Source: a bacterium (GTDB lineage Bacteria; Patescibacteriota; Minisyncoccia; Minisyncoccales; RBG-13-42-11). Taken from it: DNA of 11,307 bases. The translations under genes were made by a program, and so were the position numbers. Under the pieces are notes generated by a model that was not told where the DNA came from, searched no databases, and was given only the letters and a program-made list of their open reading frames with translations. Shown piece after piece: positions 4,764-11,307 of the stretch; position 1 is the stretch's first letter, and each line of letters starts with the position of its first letter. The stretch covers positions 1-11,307 of the forward strand of contig JAUSLA010000037.1 of the NCBI GenBank assembly GCA_030646565.1, in the 5' to 3' direction.

Positions 4764-5827
4764 CTTACGAGTTTGAGTTCTGCTGGATTTAAAGAATAAT
4801 TCAAAGCGTTTTCCAAAGAAATTTCTTTATTTTTAACCAAACTTGCCAATGCCCTGTTCAAAGAAATCATTCCCTCCTCTCCCGAAGTCTCAATAACAAG
4901 AGGAAGCTCGTGAACTTTGTTTTCCCGGATTAAATTGGCCACTGCCGGATTGGAAAACATTATTTCGCAGGCAGGAACCAATCCGCCTTTAATTCTGGGG
5001 ATTAGCCGCTGGGAAACAACTCCCAAAAGAGAGCCGGACAGCTGTGCCCTGATTTGGGTCTGCTGTTCAGAAGGAAAAGAATCAACTATCCTGTGGATTG
5101 TCTGGCTGGCAGAATTAGTGTGAAGAGTGGCGAAAACCAAGTGGCCGGTTTCAGCGGCAGTGATGGCCGTGGCAATGGTTTCAGGATCCCTCATCTCTCC
5201 CACCATAATAACATTCGGGTCCTGCCTGAAAGTTGCCCGAAGGGCTTTGGCAAAACTCATAGAATCCTGATAAACTTCTCTCTGGTCAACAATTGAACGG
5301 TCGTCTTCAAAAATATATTCAATCGGGTCTTCAATGGTAACTATATGGTCTGTTCTTTTATGATTTATCTCATCCACCAAAGCTGCCAGAGTGGTGGATT
5401 TTCCGTGGCCCGAGGGGCCGGTAATTAAAACAAATCCCTGGTTGACTTTTGTAAGGCTGTGGAGTATCGGAGGAAGCGCCAGCTCTTCAAGCGTTTTTAT
5501 TTTTGTCGGAATCAACCTTAGGGCGGCCGAGATATTCCCGCTTTGAAAAAAAATATTTATTCTGAAACGGGCTGTGTCTTCAAAAGAATAAGAAAAATCA
5601 ATGTCTTTTTCTTGCAAAAACCGCTCAAACTGCTGGGGAACCATTAATGCCTCGGCTATGCCTCTCGTGTCTTGCGAAGAAAGTTTTTTCTTTTTCAGCA
5701 AGGGAATGAGCGTCCCGCTCAATCTTATGGTCGGGAAATGGCCGACCGAAATATGCAAATCGGAGGCCTGCTCTTTTACGGTTAATTGCAATAATTCTTT
5801 TAATTGAGCTTGATAATCATTTAACAT
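4760..5827 (-). CDS. pilT: Pilus retraction ATPase PilT
   Basis: PilT is the hexameric ATPase that drives pilus disassembly and retraction. The 355-residue protein has the N-terminal PAS-like domain followed by the RecA-like core. Walker A is GPSGHGKS (137-144), the Asp box IEDPIEY is at about 165-171, Walker B is VIMVGEMRD with E211, and the His box is TGHLVFATLHT (227-237). AVANLIRE at 295-302 corresponds to the PilT-specific AIRNLIRE motif needed for retraction, which separates PilT from PilB. The length is standard and there is no N-terminal MshEN domain. Walker A has His where most PilT proteins have Ser, which should not disturb nucleotide binding since Gly, Lys and Ser are kept. It starts 8 nt after the receiver gene and overlaps pilC by 4 nt. 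Confidence 0.96.
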   Translation of the reverse strand: MLNDYQAQLKELLQLTVKEQASDLHISVGHFPTIRLSGTLIPLLKKKKLSSQDTRGIAEALMVPQQFERFLQEKDIDFSYSFEDTARFRINIFFQSGNISAALRLIPTKIKTLEELALPPILHSLTKVNQGFVLITGPSGHGKSTTLAALVDEINHKRTDHIVTIEDPIEYIFEDDRSIVDQREVYQDSMSFAKALRATFRQDPNVIMVGEMRDPETIATAITAAETGHLVFATLHTNSASQTIHRIVDSFPSEQQTQIRAQLSGSLLGVVSQRLIPRIKGGLVPACEIMFSNPAVANLIRENKVHELPLVIETSGEEGMISLNRALASLVKNKEISLENALNYSLNPAELKLVR

Positions 5828-5835
5828 ACTATTTT

Positions 5836-6216
5836 TTATTTTAGTATTTTGTTTATTTCTGCGACTACTTCGGAAGCTGTGTAATGGGCTTTAATCAGGT
5901 ATTTGGTTGCCCCAAGACGCAATCCTTTTTCCACTTCTTCTTTTTGGCCAAGATTGGAAAGGATAATGACTTTTAAGTCCTTAGATTTCGGGTTGGACTT
6001 TATCTTCCGCAAAATTTCCCAGCCGTCAAGCTGGGGCAAGACAATATCAAGCAGCGCCAAATCAGGATTTTCTTCGTCTACCTTGCGAATCGCTTCTTGG
6101 CCATCAACGGCAACTGAAACCTTAAATCCTTTTTCTTTAAGTTTTGTCGTGTAAATATCGATTAAAAATGGGTCGTCTTCAATTAATAAAATTTTTGTTT
6201 TTGTTTTATCGTTCAT
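5836..6216 (-). CDS. Stand-alone CheY-like response regulator
   Basis: This encodes a single receiver domain of 126 residues with no output domain. The acidic pocket D14/D15 (IEDD), the phosphate-accepting D57 (LLDIVLP), the switch serine S87 (ILSN) and the conserved K109 (YLIKA) are all present, so it should be phosphorylatable. I chose the ATG at 6216 (MNDKTKTKILLIEDD). A longer frame from a TTG at 6249 would add LINFFANARS-type residues encoded by a palindromic element and is unlikely. The gene sits between the extension ATPase pilB (39 nt upstream) and the retraction ATPase pilT (8 nt downstream). This suggests it controls the motors, like CheY/PilG/PilH-type regulators; that is inferred. 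No histidine kinase is visible in the window. Confidence 0.92.
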   Translation of the reverse strand: MNDKTKTKILLIEDDPFLIDIYTTKLKEKGFKVSVAVDGQEAIRKVDEENPDLALLDIVLPQLDGWEILRKIKSNPKSKDLKVIILSNLGQKEEVEKGLRLGATKYLIKAHYTASEVVAEINKILK

Positions 6217-6230
6217 ACTTCGAGCGTTAG

Positions 6231-6268
6231 CGAAGAAATTGATGAGCAAAGCTCATCAAACTTCTTCG
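6231..6268. repeat. Palindrome at the pilB / receiver junction
   Basis: A 9-bp hairpin (ttgatgagc 6239-6247 and gctcatcaa 6251-6259, loop aaa) is extended after a small internal loop by cgaagaa (6231-6237) paired with ttcttcg (6262-6268). It spans the pilB stop (6256-6258) and the last pilB codons. It resembles the first hairpin of the palindromic elements elsewhere in the window (compare gatgaggac in copy 3) but lacks the CACC-TTCG spacer and ACTCGG end in recognisable form. It has no T tract, so it is not an obvious terminator. It could lower expression between the two cistrons. Confidence 0.65.
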
Positions 6269-7974
6269 GTAACTCTTAATATTTCTTCTATTGTGGTAAT
6301 TCCTTTTAAAACCTTTAAGACCCCGTCTTGTTCCATAGTAATCATTCCTTGGCGCTTTCCCTCTTCTGAAATTTTAGCTTCCGAGGGCTCTTGCAAAATC
6401 AATTCGGCGAGAGTTTCCGTCATTGATAGAATTTCAAAAACGGCGATTCTTCCGGAATACCCGGTGCTGTTACATTCTTTACAGCCTACGGCTTCCCAAA
6501 TAAATAACGGGGAGGGAATAACGAAATCTTTTTTTGAGGAAGAAGGCAGCCCTTCAATTACTTTTAGAATCATCTCTTTGATTTTGTCTTTTGGTTTTAC
6601 TTTCTTTTTGCATTTATCGCATAACCGTCTTACCAATCGCTGGGCAATAGCCAATTGAAGCGTTGGCGGAATCAAGTATGGCCTTATCCCCATATCAATC
6701 AAGCGGGGAATAACGCCTATAGCATTGTTTGTGTGCAGGGTTGATAAAACAACATGGCCTGTCAAAGCGGCATGAATGGCTAAAGAAGCTGTTTCCTCGT
6801 CTCTGATTTCTCCGACCATAATAATATCCGGGTCCTGCCTTAAAATATGGCGCAGTCCGGTTGGAAAAGTATAGCCGATTTCCGGCCTAACCTGGGATTG
6901 GTTAATGCCTCCCATAAAATATTCCACAGGGTCTTCCAAAGTGATGATATTCACTTCATCGTTGTTCAGCAACTGCATAATCGCGTACAGAGTGGTGGTT
7001 TTGCCGGAACCAGTGGGACCGGTGGATAAAATTAATCCGTAGGGTTTGGCAATTCCCTCTTTAACCACTTTGAGATTTCTGTCCTCTAGACCCAGATTTT
7101 CAAAACTCTTTAATCCGGTGGCGGGATCCAATACCCTGATTACCACTTTTTCTCCCAAAGTGGTGGGAAAAGTGGAAACCCTGAAATCAATATATTTTTC
7201 ATTGATTTTAGCGGAAAATCTGCCGTCTTGAGGTATTCTTGTTTCGTCAATTTTCAAGTTAGAAAGAATTTTAATGCGAGCCACTATTGCAAGATGGACT
7301 TTTAATGGCAGTAATATGGAAGCGTGCAGATCTCCCAAAAACCTAAATCTAACCCTCAATTTATCCCTGGTTGGCTCAATGTGAATGTCGGACGCCAAGC
7401 CCTCTACCGCGTGCCTTAAAATTACGGCAACAATTTTGGTCACCGGCGCTTCTTCGGCCAATCTTTCAAATTCAGCTCCAACCACTTGAATTTTTTCTTC
7501 TTTTAACTCTGTTTCCAGCTCTTCTAAAGCTAATCCAACCTCCTTTTTCAAGTTTCGGTATTGCTTCAGCAAATTGTTGAAAGTGGTAAGCGAGATAAGA
7601 AAAACTTTGTAGGTGAATTTGCCTTGTCTTGCCAAAAATTTTAAGGCCTCCTGGGTCTTCAAATCCTCGGGATAAACCATTCCTATTTCCAGGTCTTTTT
7701 CTGTTTTTTGCAAAGGAATCATCTGGTAGTGTTTTGCGGTTTCTTCGGGAATCAATTCCAATGTTTTCAGAGAAACATCTGCCTGGTCAATTGTTTTCAA
7801 CGGTATTTTTAAGGTTTCGCTTTTTAACTCGAATAAAATGGATTCCGGAACAATCCCCGCTTCCAAAATAACTTCCTCTTCTTTCCTATTCGGCTTTTTT
7901 GCCTCAAACTCCAAAACAGCGGCTTTGTCTTGCGCCAAAATTCCCTTTTGAATCAATTGTTTAATTAATGTCAT
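6256..7974 (-). CDS. pilB: Pilus extension ATPase PilB
   Basis: PilB is the hexameric ATPase that powers pilin polymerisation. With the ATG at 7974 the protein has 572 residues. Residues about 1-140 form an MshEN-like (T2SSE N-terminal) domain, followed by a linker and the RecA-like core. Walker A is GPTGSGKT (319-326), the Asp box LEDPVEYF is at about 346-353, Walker B is IIMVGEIRD (384-392, E389), and the His box is TGHVVLSTLHTN (405-416). The four zinc-binding cysteines of the PilB/GspE family are C452, C455, C498 and C501 (CDKC, CKEC). The N-terminal and zinc domains, and the lack of an AIRNLIRE motif, mark it as PilB, not PilT. A 17-residue extension from a GTG at 8025 is possible but would be encoded by the palindromic element, so I reject it. 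Confidence 0.96.
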   Translation of the reverse strand: MTLIKQLIQKGILAQDKAAVLEFEAKKPNRKEEEVILEAGIVPESILFELKSETLKIPLKTIDQADVSLKTLELIPEETAKHYQMIPLQKTEKDLEIGMVYPEDLKTQEALKFLARQGKFTYKVFLISLTTFNNLLKQYRNLKKEVGLALEELETELKEEKIQVVGAEFERLAEEAPVTKIVAVILRHAVEGLASDIHIEPTRDKLRVRFRFLGDLHASILLPLKVHLAIVARIKILSNLKIDETRIPQDGRFSAKINEKYIDFRVSTFPTTLGEKVVIRVLDPATGLKSFENLGLEDRNLKVVKEGIAKPYGLILSTGPTGSGKTTTLYAIMQLLNNDEVNIITLEDPVEYFMGGINQSQVRPEIGYTFPTGLRHILRQDPDIIMVGEIRDEETASLAIHAALTGHVVLSTLHTNNAIGVIPRLIDMGIRPYLIPPTLQLAIAQRLVRRLCDKCKKKVKPKDKIKEMILKVIEGLPSSSKKDFVIPSPLFIWEAVGCKECNSTGYSGRIAVFEILSMTETLAELILQEPSEAKISEEGKRQGMITMEQDGVLKVLKGITTIEEILRVTEEV

Positions 7975-7981
7975 GCAGCGA

Positions 7982-7997
7982 GTCCCATTTATGGGAC
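7982..7997. repeat. Small palindrome before pilB
   Basis: gtccca (7982-7987) pairs with tgggac (7992-7997) around a 4-nt loop, directly upstream of the pilB ATG (7974) on the minus strand. With the element at 8003-8042 and the hairpin at 8052-8072 it means nearly the whole 106-nt gap between the pilP-like gene and pilB is palindromic. No clear Shine-Dalgarno is seen for pilB. Confidence 0.55.
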
Positions 7998-8002
7998 GAG
8001 TC

Positions 8003-8042
8003 GAAGAGCGTTCGCTCTTCTCCACCCTTCGTTGCGACTCGG
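8003..8042 (+). repeat. Palindromic intergenic element, copy 4 (reduced)
   Basis: The hairpin gaagagcg/cgctcttc (8003-8020) is followed by the spacer tccacccttcg, a short ttgcg in place of the second hairpin, and the end actcgg (8037-8042). cgagtcg (7997-8003) and cgactcg (8035-8041) form an outer stem around the element. The orientation is the same as in the other copies. The arms differ again while staying complementary. Confidence 0.65.
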
Positions 8043-8051
8043 GCAGCTAAA

Positions 8052-8072
8052 GAAGAGAACGCAGTTCTCTTC
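8052..8072. repeat. Solitary 9-bp hairpin before copy 4
   Basis: The arms gaagagaac (8052-8060) and gttctcttc (8064-8072) with loop gca are identical in sequence to the first hairpin of copy 1, 7.4 kb away, except for the loop. It lies 8 nt after the stop of the pilP-like gene on the minus strand. No ACTCGG tail follows, so it looks like an isolated half-element. Confidence 0.65.
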
Positions 8073-8080
8073 GCCTTATT

Positions 8081-8392
8081 TTAATATGGTAGGAATGGAT
8101 TTTCTCTGCCCAATTTTTCTTCAATTATTCTTCCTTGCAGGGTGGTCGTGCTCCCTTTAAATGGCTGGATGTCTGAAAACAGCTGAAGAGATTGCAATAA
8201 AGGATTTTTAAAAACTTCAAAATTTATTTTAACTTCTTCCCGATGCGTTACGATTGTTTCCTCCGGCAAAGCGCTTCCCTCTTTTCCGAAAAACACCTGC
8301 CAGACAATCAGTCCGCTTATCAAAATAACGGCAAACAATACCAAAATTAGATTTCTCTGGACTTTTTTCTGTTGTATGTAAACAATTGCCAT
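8081..8392 (-). CDS. Small membrane protein, PilP-like
   Basis: This 103-residue protein has a short cytoplasmic N-terminus, one membrane helix at about 14-35 (NLILVLFAVILISGLIVWQVFF) and an extracytoplasmic tail. The tail ends in GRENPFLPY, comparable to the R-(D/E)-P-F type motif found in PilP/GspC-family proteins after the membrane-proximal region. It lacks a lipobox cysteine, so it is not a lipoprotein like classical PilP, and it lacks the beta domain that binds PilQ. This fits the absence of a secretin. It starts 2 nt after the pilO stop and completes a pilMNO(P) set, so a role in the inner-membrane alignment complex with PilN and PilO is likely. The PilP assignment rests mostly on position and the end motif. 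Confidence 0.7.
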   Translation of the reverse strand: MAIVYIQQKKVQRNLILVLFAVILISGLIVWQVFFGKEGSALPEETIVTHREEVKINFEVFKNPLLQSLQLFSDIQPFKGSTTTLQGRIIEEKLGRENPFLPY

Positions 8393-8394
8393 TT

Positions 8395-8934
8395 TTAGTA
8401 ACTGTAAAATTTTATTTTTACATTAAAAGTAAAAATTTCTTTTTGCTTTGGCGACGAAAAAGAAATATTTTCCACATCAATAAACCTTGATGACTTTTCT
8501 AAAATGGAAAGAAAATTTTTAAAAGCGGGGTATGGTCCGTCTAAGGCAGCGTCTAATTGAGTTTCGTTGACAGTAGGAACAGCAAGAGAAGGGGCGATGC
8601 CAGAAGGGCTTACCCTTGTTAAAATCAAACCGGATTGGGAGGCTGCCGCCTGGAAAAAATTCAAAAAAGAAGGTACCGAATTGTCGCTTGGCAAAGCGGT
8701 GTCAATCTTGGCAAATTCTGTTTCGTAATTCTTAAATTCCGCCTTAATCTGGATAAGATTTTTTAAGTATTCTCTCTGCCAATTCAGCTCATCTTGCTTT
8801 ACTCTGATATCTGTTTGCAAACTTTTTAATTCCGAGTATTTCGGCCAGCAAACCAAAAAAGCAAAAACCAGGGAGAAAATTATCATACACGCAGAAAAGA
8901 CAAGGGAAATAGTTTTAATGTTCATTTTATCCAT
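8395..8934 (-). CDS. pilO: Type IV pilus alignment protein PilO
   Basis: PilO pairs with PilN in the inner membrane and links PilM and the platform to outer parts of the machine. The 179-residue protein has one membrane helix (about 9-29), a coiled-coil region (about 34-75) and a C-terminal ferredoxin-like domain. LPSDNSVPSFLNFFQAAAS, then SGLILTRVSPSG, and later GPYPAFKNFLSILEKSSRFIDV match the typical PilO pattern: a 'lP.....p.ll..l...a...Gl' motif followed by a 'G.Y..l..Fl..le.l.Ri' motif. The ATG at 8934 is followed by a second in-frame ATG at 8925, so the start could be three codons later. It begins 14 nt after pilN, with an AGGAAA stretch at the pilN stop as a weak ribosome-binding site. 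Confidence 0.88.
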   Translation of the reverse strand: MDKMNIKTISLVFSACMIIFSLVFAFLVCWPKYSELKSLQTDIRVKQDELNWQREYLKNLIQIKAEFKNYETEFAKIDTALPSDNSVPSFLNFFQAAASQSGLILTRVSPSGIAPSLAVPTVNETQLDAALDGPYPAFKNFLSILEKSSRFIDVENISFSSPKQKEIFTFNVKIKFYSY

Positions 8935-8948
8935 AAGATTTTAGTTTC

Positions 8949-9491
8949 CTACTCGGGTAGAACAAAGGAGGGTTTAAAAATTTCAGGGGCAAGAGAAATC
9001 GACAAATCAAATACAATTCTGCCTTCTTTGCCGATTGCGACATTTTTTAAAGCGACGCTCCGGACAAGTGTTTCTTCTCTAAATATCATTAATTGCTGGC
9101 CCAAACTTTCAAAACTTTTGGTTTCGCCGGAAAGAGAAACAGTCCCCTCTCTTGAACTTATGTTTATTTGGGAAAACCAGACCCTGGGATGGGTTTTTCT
9201 TTCAATAAATTTGAAGGGTTCCGTATTAGCCAAATGCTGGTCAATCAATCCTGAAAAATCATTAATTTTTTTCTGCGCGGCGGCAATCTCTTTTTTTAAG
9301 GCGGCTTTTTCCGGAGTATCTTCTTTTGCCAAATTATCTTCTGTGTTTTTCAGAACTTTTTGGGAGTTTTTGACGGAGTTGTTGAAAATTAAAAAAACTA
9401 CTAAAACAAATACAAAAAGAATTAAAGAAATATAAAGCAGAATGTTAAACCAAACGGAATATTGTGAAGGTTTTTTTGGAATTATCTCCAT
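8949..9491 (-). CDS. pilN: Type IV pilus alignment protein PilN
   Basis: PilN is a bitopic inner-membrane protein whose cytoplasmic N-terminus binds PilM and whose outer domain dimerises with PilO. The 180-residue protein has a short N-terminus (MEIIPKKPSQ), a membrane helix at about 15-36, a lysine-rich coiled coil (about 40-82) and a C-terminal alpha/beta domain with alternating strands (TVSLSGETKSFESLGQQL, then SVALKNVAIGKEGRIVFDLSISL), which fits the fimbrial-assembly fold. The canonical INLLP N-terminal motif is not exact; the IIPKKP stretch may replace it. Identity rests on size, topology and position between pilM and pilO more than on a diagnostic motif. It starts 58 nt after the pilM stop, with no clear Shine-Dalgarno. 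Confidence 0.82.
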   Translation of the reverse strand: MEIIPKKPSQYSVWFNILLYISLILFVFVLVVFLIFNNSVKNSQKVLKNTEDNLAKEDTPEKAALKKEIAAAQKKINDFSGLIDQHLANTEPFKFIERKTHPRVWFSQINISSREGTVSLSGETKSFESLGQQLMIFREETLVRSVALKNVAIGKEGRIVFDLSISLAPEIFKPSFVLPE

Positions 9492-9511
9492 ACCATTTTT
9501 TGTTGTTTTTT

Positions 9512-9536
9512 ATTCGTAGATTCGTACTAATTCGTA
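9512..9536. repeat. Short attcgta repeats in pilM-pilN gap
   Basis: The heptamer attcgta occurs at 9512-9518, 9520-9526 and 9530-9536 in the 58-nt gap between pilM and pilN. The spacing of 8 and 10 nt again shows short-period repetition in a gap of this operon. I see no terminator or promoter here. Confidence 0.6.
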
Positions 9537-9549
9537 ATTTGTAGGATTG

Positions 9550-10644
9550 TTAATACTCCAAACCGCGAAGGGCCATGCCGGTAGCGATGGCAAACGAGGG
9601 CCCCATTTCTTTTAATGTTTTTTCTAAAATTGGCGGATAAAAAATGTTTTTAAAGGGATTGGCGATGTCTGTTTCCTTTGCTAATTTTTCGGCAAAATAT
9701 TCTTTCAAGCCCGGAAGAAAAGCCAGTCCTCCGGCTAAAAGGATTTTTTGAATTTCTTTTTCCTGCTTTGCGGTAAAACTGCTGAAAATTCTTTCCGCTT
9801 CCCCTATTATAACATCCACTAAAGACAAAAGAACTCCCCTCACGTCCTGCCCCTCTCCAGAAACTGAAGGCAGAAGTCCGTATTTTTTTTCAAGTTCATT
9901 TGCTTTTCGCTCGTCAATGTTTAGTCCCTTGGAAAGAACTTTTGTAAACTCATTTCCCCCCATATCAAAACTATGCGATATTTGAAGTATTTTTTTGTCA
10001 ACGATGTTGCAAGTCGTGCTTTGGGCTCCGATATCTATTATGGCATAAGGGCCCAAACCATCCTCTTCAGACAAGGAGCGAATCAAGCCGAAAACCTCTG
10101 CCTCCAAAGCAAACAATTCCAGTTGGGCAATTCTCGCGATTTCCCGGTATTGATTAATAACTTCATTGGGAACGGCGGCTAAAAGGACTTTTAATTTTGC
10201 CGGGGAATTTTTCTTTTGGTTTGACGGCTTTCCATCAATAATCTGCCAGTCCAAAGTTACTTCGTTTAGAGGAAGAGGAATATGCTGTCTCGCTTCAAAT
10301 CTAACGGCTTCCGGCAATTCTTCTTTTGTCATAGGAGGCAGTTCAATGTTTGTAAAAAAAGTGGAAAAGTCCGGTATGGAAAAAATTGCCAGCTTGGCTT
10401 TCATGCCAGCCTCTTCAATAATCGCCAAAATAGCCCTGCTGATATCTCTGCTATTAAGCAAAAGAGTGCTTTTTTCAAACGTCCTGAAGGATTTTTCGTA
10501 AAGGATTGAGGCGGAAAGAGAACCGTAACTTTCTAACTTTGTTCTGTAGCCAAACTTGGAAATTTCCACGAGTTTAATATAAGAAGTGCCGATGTCTATG
10601 CCCAAAAATTTTCTGGGGAACAGCAGTTGAAAAGGATTAAACAT
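9550..10644 (-). CDS. pilM: Type IV pilus assembly ATPase-fold protein PilM
   Basis: PilM is a cytoplasmic actin-fold (FtsA-like) protein that binds ATP and the N-terminus of PilN. In the 364-residue protein the first phosphate loop is FLGIDIGTSYIKLVEI (about 13-28), the second is YAIIDIGAQSTTCNIV (about 200-215, D204), and the adenosine motif is ILLAGGLAFLPGLKEYF (about 301-317). The FEARQHIPLPLNEVTLDWQ stretch (116-134) is a characteristic PilM signature. The length is normal. It is the first gene of the minus-strand pilus operon and is divergent from comF; the 64-nt gap holds a TATAAT on this strand. No Shine-Dalgarno is visible before the ATG, which may mean a very short leader. Confidence 0.95.
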   Translation of the reverse strand: MFNPFQLLFPRKFLGIDIGTSYIKLVEISKFGYRTKLESYGSLSASILYEKSFRTFEKSTLLLNSRDISRAILAIIEEAGMKAKLAIFSIPDFSTFFTNIELPPMTKEELPEAVRFEARQHIPLPLNEVTLDWQIIDGKPSNQKKNSPAKLKVLLAAVPNEVINQYREIARIAQLELFALEAEVFGLIRSLSEEDGLGPYAIIDIGAQSTTCNIVDKKILQISHSFDMGGNEFTKVLSKGLNIDERKANELEKKYGLLPSVSGEGQDVRGVLLSLVDVIIGEAERIFSSFTAKQEKEIQKILLAGGLAFLPGLKEYFAEKLAKETDIANPFKNIFYPPILEKTLKEMGPSFAIATGMALRGLEY

Positions 10645-10680
10645 AATAATAGTTAAAATACAAATGTGGGATATTTATTA

Positions 10681-10688
10681 ATTATACT
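10681..10688. promoter_or_regulatory. Overlapping divergent -10 candidates, pilM and comF
   Basis: Within the 64-nt gap between pilM and comF, the minus strand has a perfect TATAAT (10686-10681) facing pilM, and the plus strand has TATACT (10683-10688) facing comF. They overlap by four bases. Neither has a good -35 hexamer at the usual distance. If both are used, polymerase could bind for only one gene at a time, linking their expression. The comF start would then lie only some 15 nt after its transcription start. Confidence 0.4.
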
Positions 10689-10708
10689 ATATCATAAAAG
10701 AAAGAGCT

Positions 10709-11307
10709 ATGCCCAGCGCGTGGAAAAAAACAAAAAAGTTTTTCCTTGATTTATTTTTCCCCAAATTCTGCCTCAACTGCCAAAAAGAGGGAGATTTTCT
10801 TTGCGAAGACTGCAAAGCCCTACTTGAAATTTCGCCTTTTCACCGTAGTTTTCCAGGCCGAGGTATCGCTGACTTATATATTCCTCTTTCTTACCAAAAT
10901 CCTTTAGTAAAAAGTTTAATCAGACATTTCAAATACGAACCCTTTGTCAAGGAACTGGCAACAACTTTGGCTTCTTTAATTATATCTCATTTTCAACTTC
11001 TTGATAATAAGCCCGATTTTACAGATTATATTATTATTCCGATTCCCTTGTCAAAAAAGCGGTTGAAATGGCGCGGATATAACCAATCAGAAGAATTAGG
11101 AAAAGAACTGGCGGAATTTTTTAAGATTCCTTCAATTTCTAATTGCCTTGTCAAAACAAAAGAAACAGCTCCACAAATGGAGCTTGCCGGGGAAGCGAGA
11201 AAAGAAAATGTAAAGGGCATATTTTTGGTAAAAAACAGCGAACTAATCAGAGGAAAAAAAATTCTTTTGATTGACGATGTTTACACTACCGGTTCTACAA
11301 TGGAAGA
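10709..11307 (+). CDS. comF: ComF family phosphoribosyltransferase-like protein (3' end missing)
   Basis: ComF proteins have a phosphoribosyltransferase fold and are needed for DNA uptake in naturally competent bacteria, acting at the cytoplasmic face. The 199 visible residues begin MPSAWKKTKKFFLDLFFP and contain the N-terminal zinc finger (C21, C24, C32, C35). Next come the LIRHFKY stretch, the IPIPLSKKRLKWRGYNQSEE region (ComF 'RGFNQ' motif) with LGKELA following, and the PRPP-binding loop LLIDDVYTTGSTMEE at the very end of the window. Typical ComF proteins are about 210-240 residues, so most of the gene is present. It is transcribed away from pilM. The context supports a link between the pilus and competence, although ComF is widespread and may have another role. 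Confidence 0.94.
   Translation, partial: MPSAWKKTKKFFLDLFFPKFCLNCQKEGDFLCEDCKALLEISPFHRSFPGRGIADLYIPLSYQNPLVKSLIRHFKYEPFVKELATTLASLIISHFQLLDNKPDFTDYIIIPIPLSKKRLKWRGYNQSEELGKELAEFFKIPSISNCLVKTKETAPQMELAGEARKENVKGIFLVKNSELIRGKKILLIDDVYTTGSTME

Noticed and set aside
6217..6249. N-terminal extension of the receiver protein from a TTG at 6249
   Set aside because: The extra residues come from the hairpin at the junction and overlap the pilB stop region; the ATG at 6216 gives a standard receiver start.
7975..8025. N-terminal extension of PilB from a GTG at 8025
   Set aside because: The extra 17 residues are encoded by the palindromic element, and the ATG at 7974 gives a normal MshEN-type N-terminus.
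11026..11220. Minus-strand ORF of 64 codons inside comF
   Set aside because: It is antisense to the ComF RGYNQ region, which is clearly coding on the plus strand.

Overview
The window holds most of a type IV pilus (T4P) assembly locus, almost all on the minus strand, with a divergently transcribed comF gene entering at the right edge. The gene order, reading the minus strand from right to left, is pilM, pilN, pilO, a small pilP-like gene, pilB, a CheY-like receiver gene, pilT, pilC, a pilin gene, pilD, and three further prepilin genes; the last one runs off the left edge. AT-rich DNA, tight gene packing, weak or absent Shine-Dalgarno sequences, minimal proteins, no outer-membrane secretin (PilQ) and no lipoprotein signal on the PilP-like protein point to a monoderm-type organism. 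I infer a member of the Candidate Phyla Radiation (Patescibacteria, Parcubacteria-like). TGA acts as a stop (pilB, pilT), so the TGA-glycine code of Gracilibacteria/Absconditabacteria is not used.

Layout. 10709-11307 (+): comF, cut by the window end, divergent from pilM across a 64-nt gap with overlapping -10-like sequences. 10644-8081 (-): pilM, pilN, pilO and a pilP-like gene form the inner-membrane alignment complex. 7974-3561 (-): pilB (extension ATPase), a stand-alone receiver protein, pilT (retraction ATPase) and pilC (platform protein), with pilT and pilC overlapping by 4 nt. 3454-3020 (-): the likely major pilin, followed by a strong hairpin terminator at 2885-2912. 2643-1 (-): pilD (prepilin peptidase/methyltransferase) and three minor prepilins of GspH/FimT, PilV and PilW type, probably a second transcription unit starting from an extended -10 promoter at 2730-2738.

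Together these genes make, process, extend and retract a pilus. Four prepilins are supplied for PilD to cleave. PilB and PilT power PilC in opposite directions. The embedded receiver protein suggests signal control of the motors. The comF neighbour suggests the pilus may serve DNA uptake.

The unusual content is in the gaps. A family of palindromic elements (a perfect hairpin with changing but always complementary arms, then a conserved CACC-TTCG spacer, often a second hairpin, then ACTCGG) occurs in four copies at 580-711, 2779-2830 and 8003-8042, with related hairpins at 6231-6268 and 8052-8072. A branched palindrome fills the pilD leader. Two prepilin starts sit inside 8-bp repeats that carry an ATG in almost every unit, and a six-unit perfect 8-bp array lies between two prepilin genes. 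A nested palindrome lies in frame within pilD. These are sequence observations; their functions are inferred.
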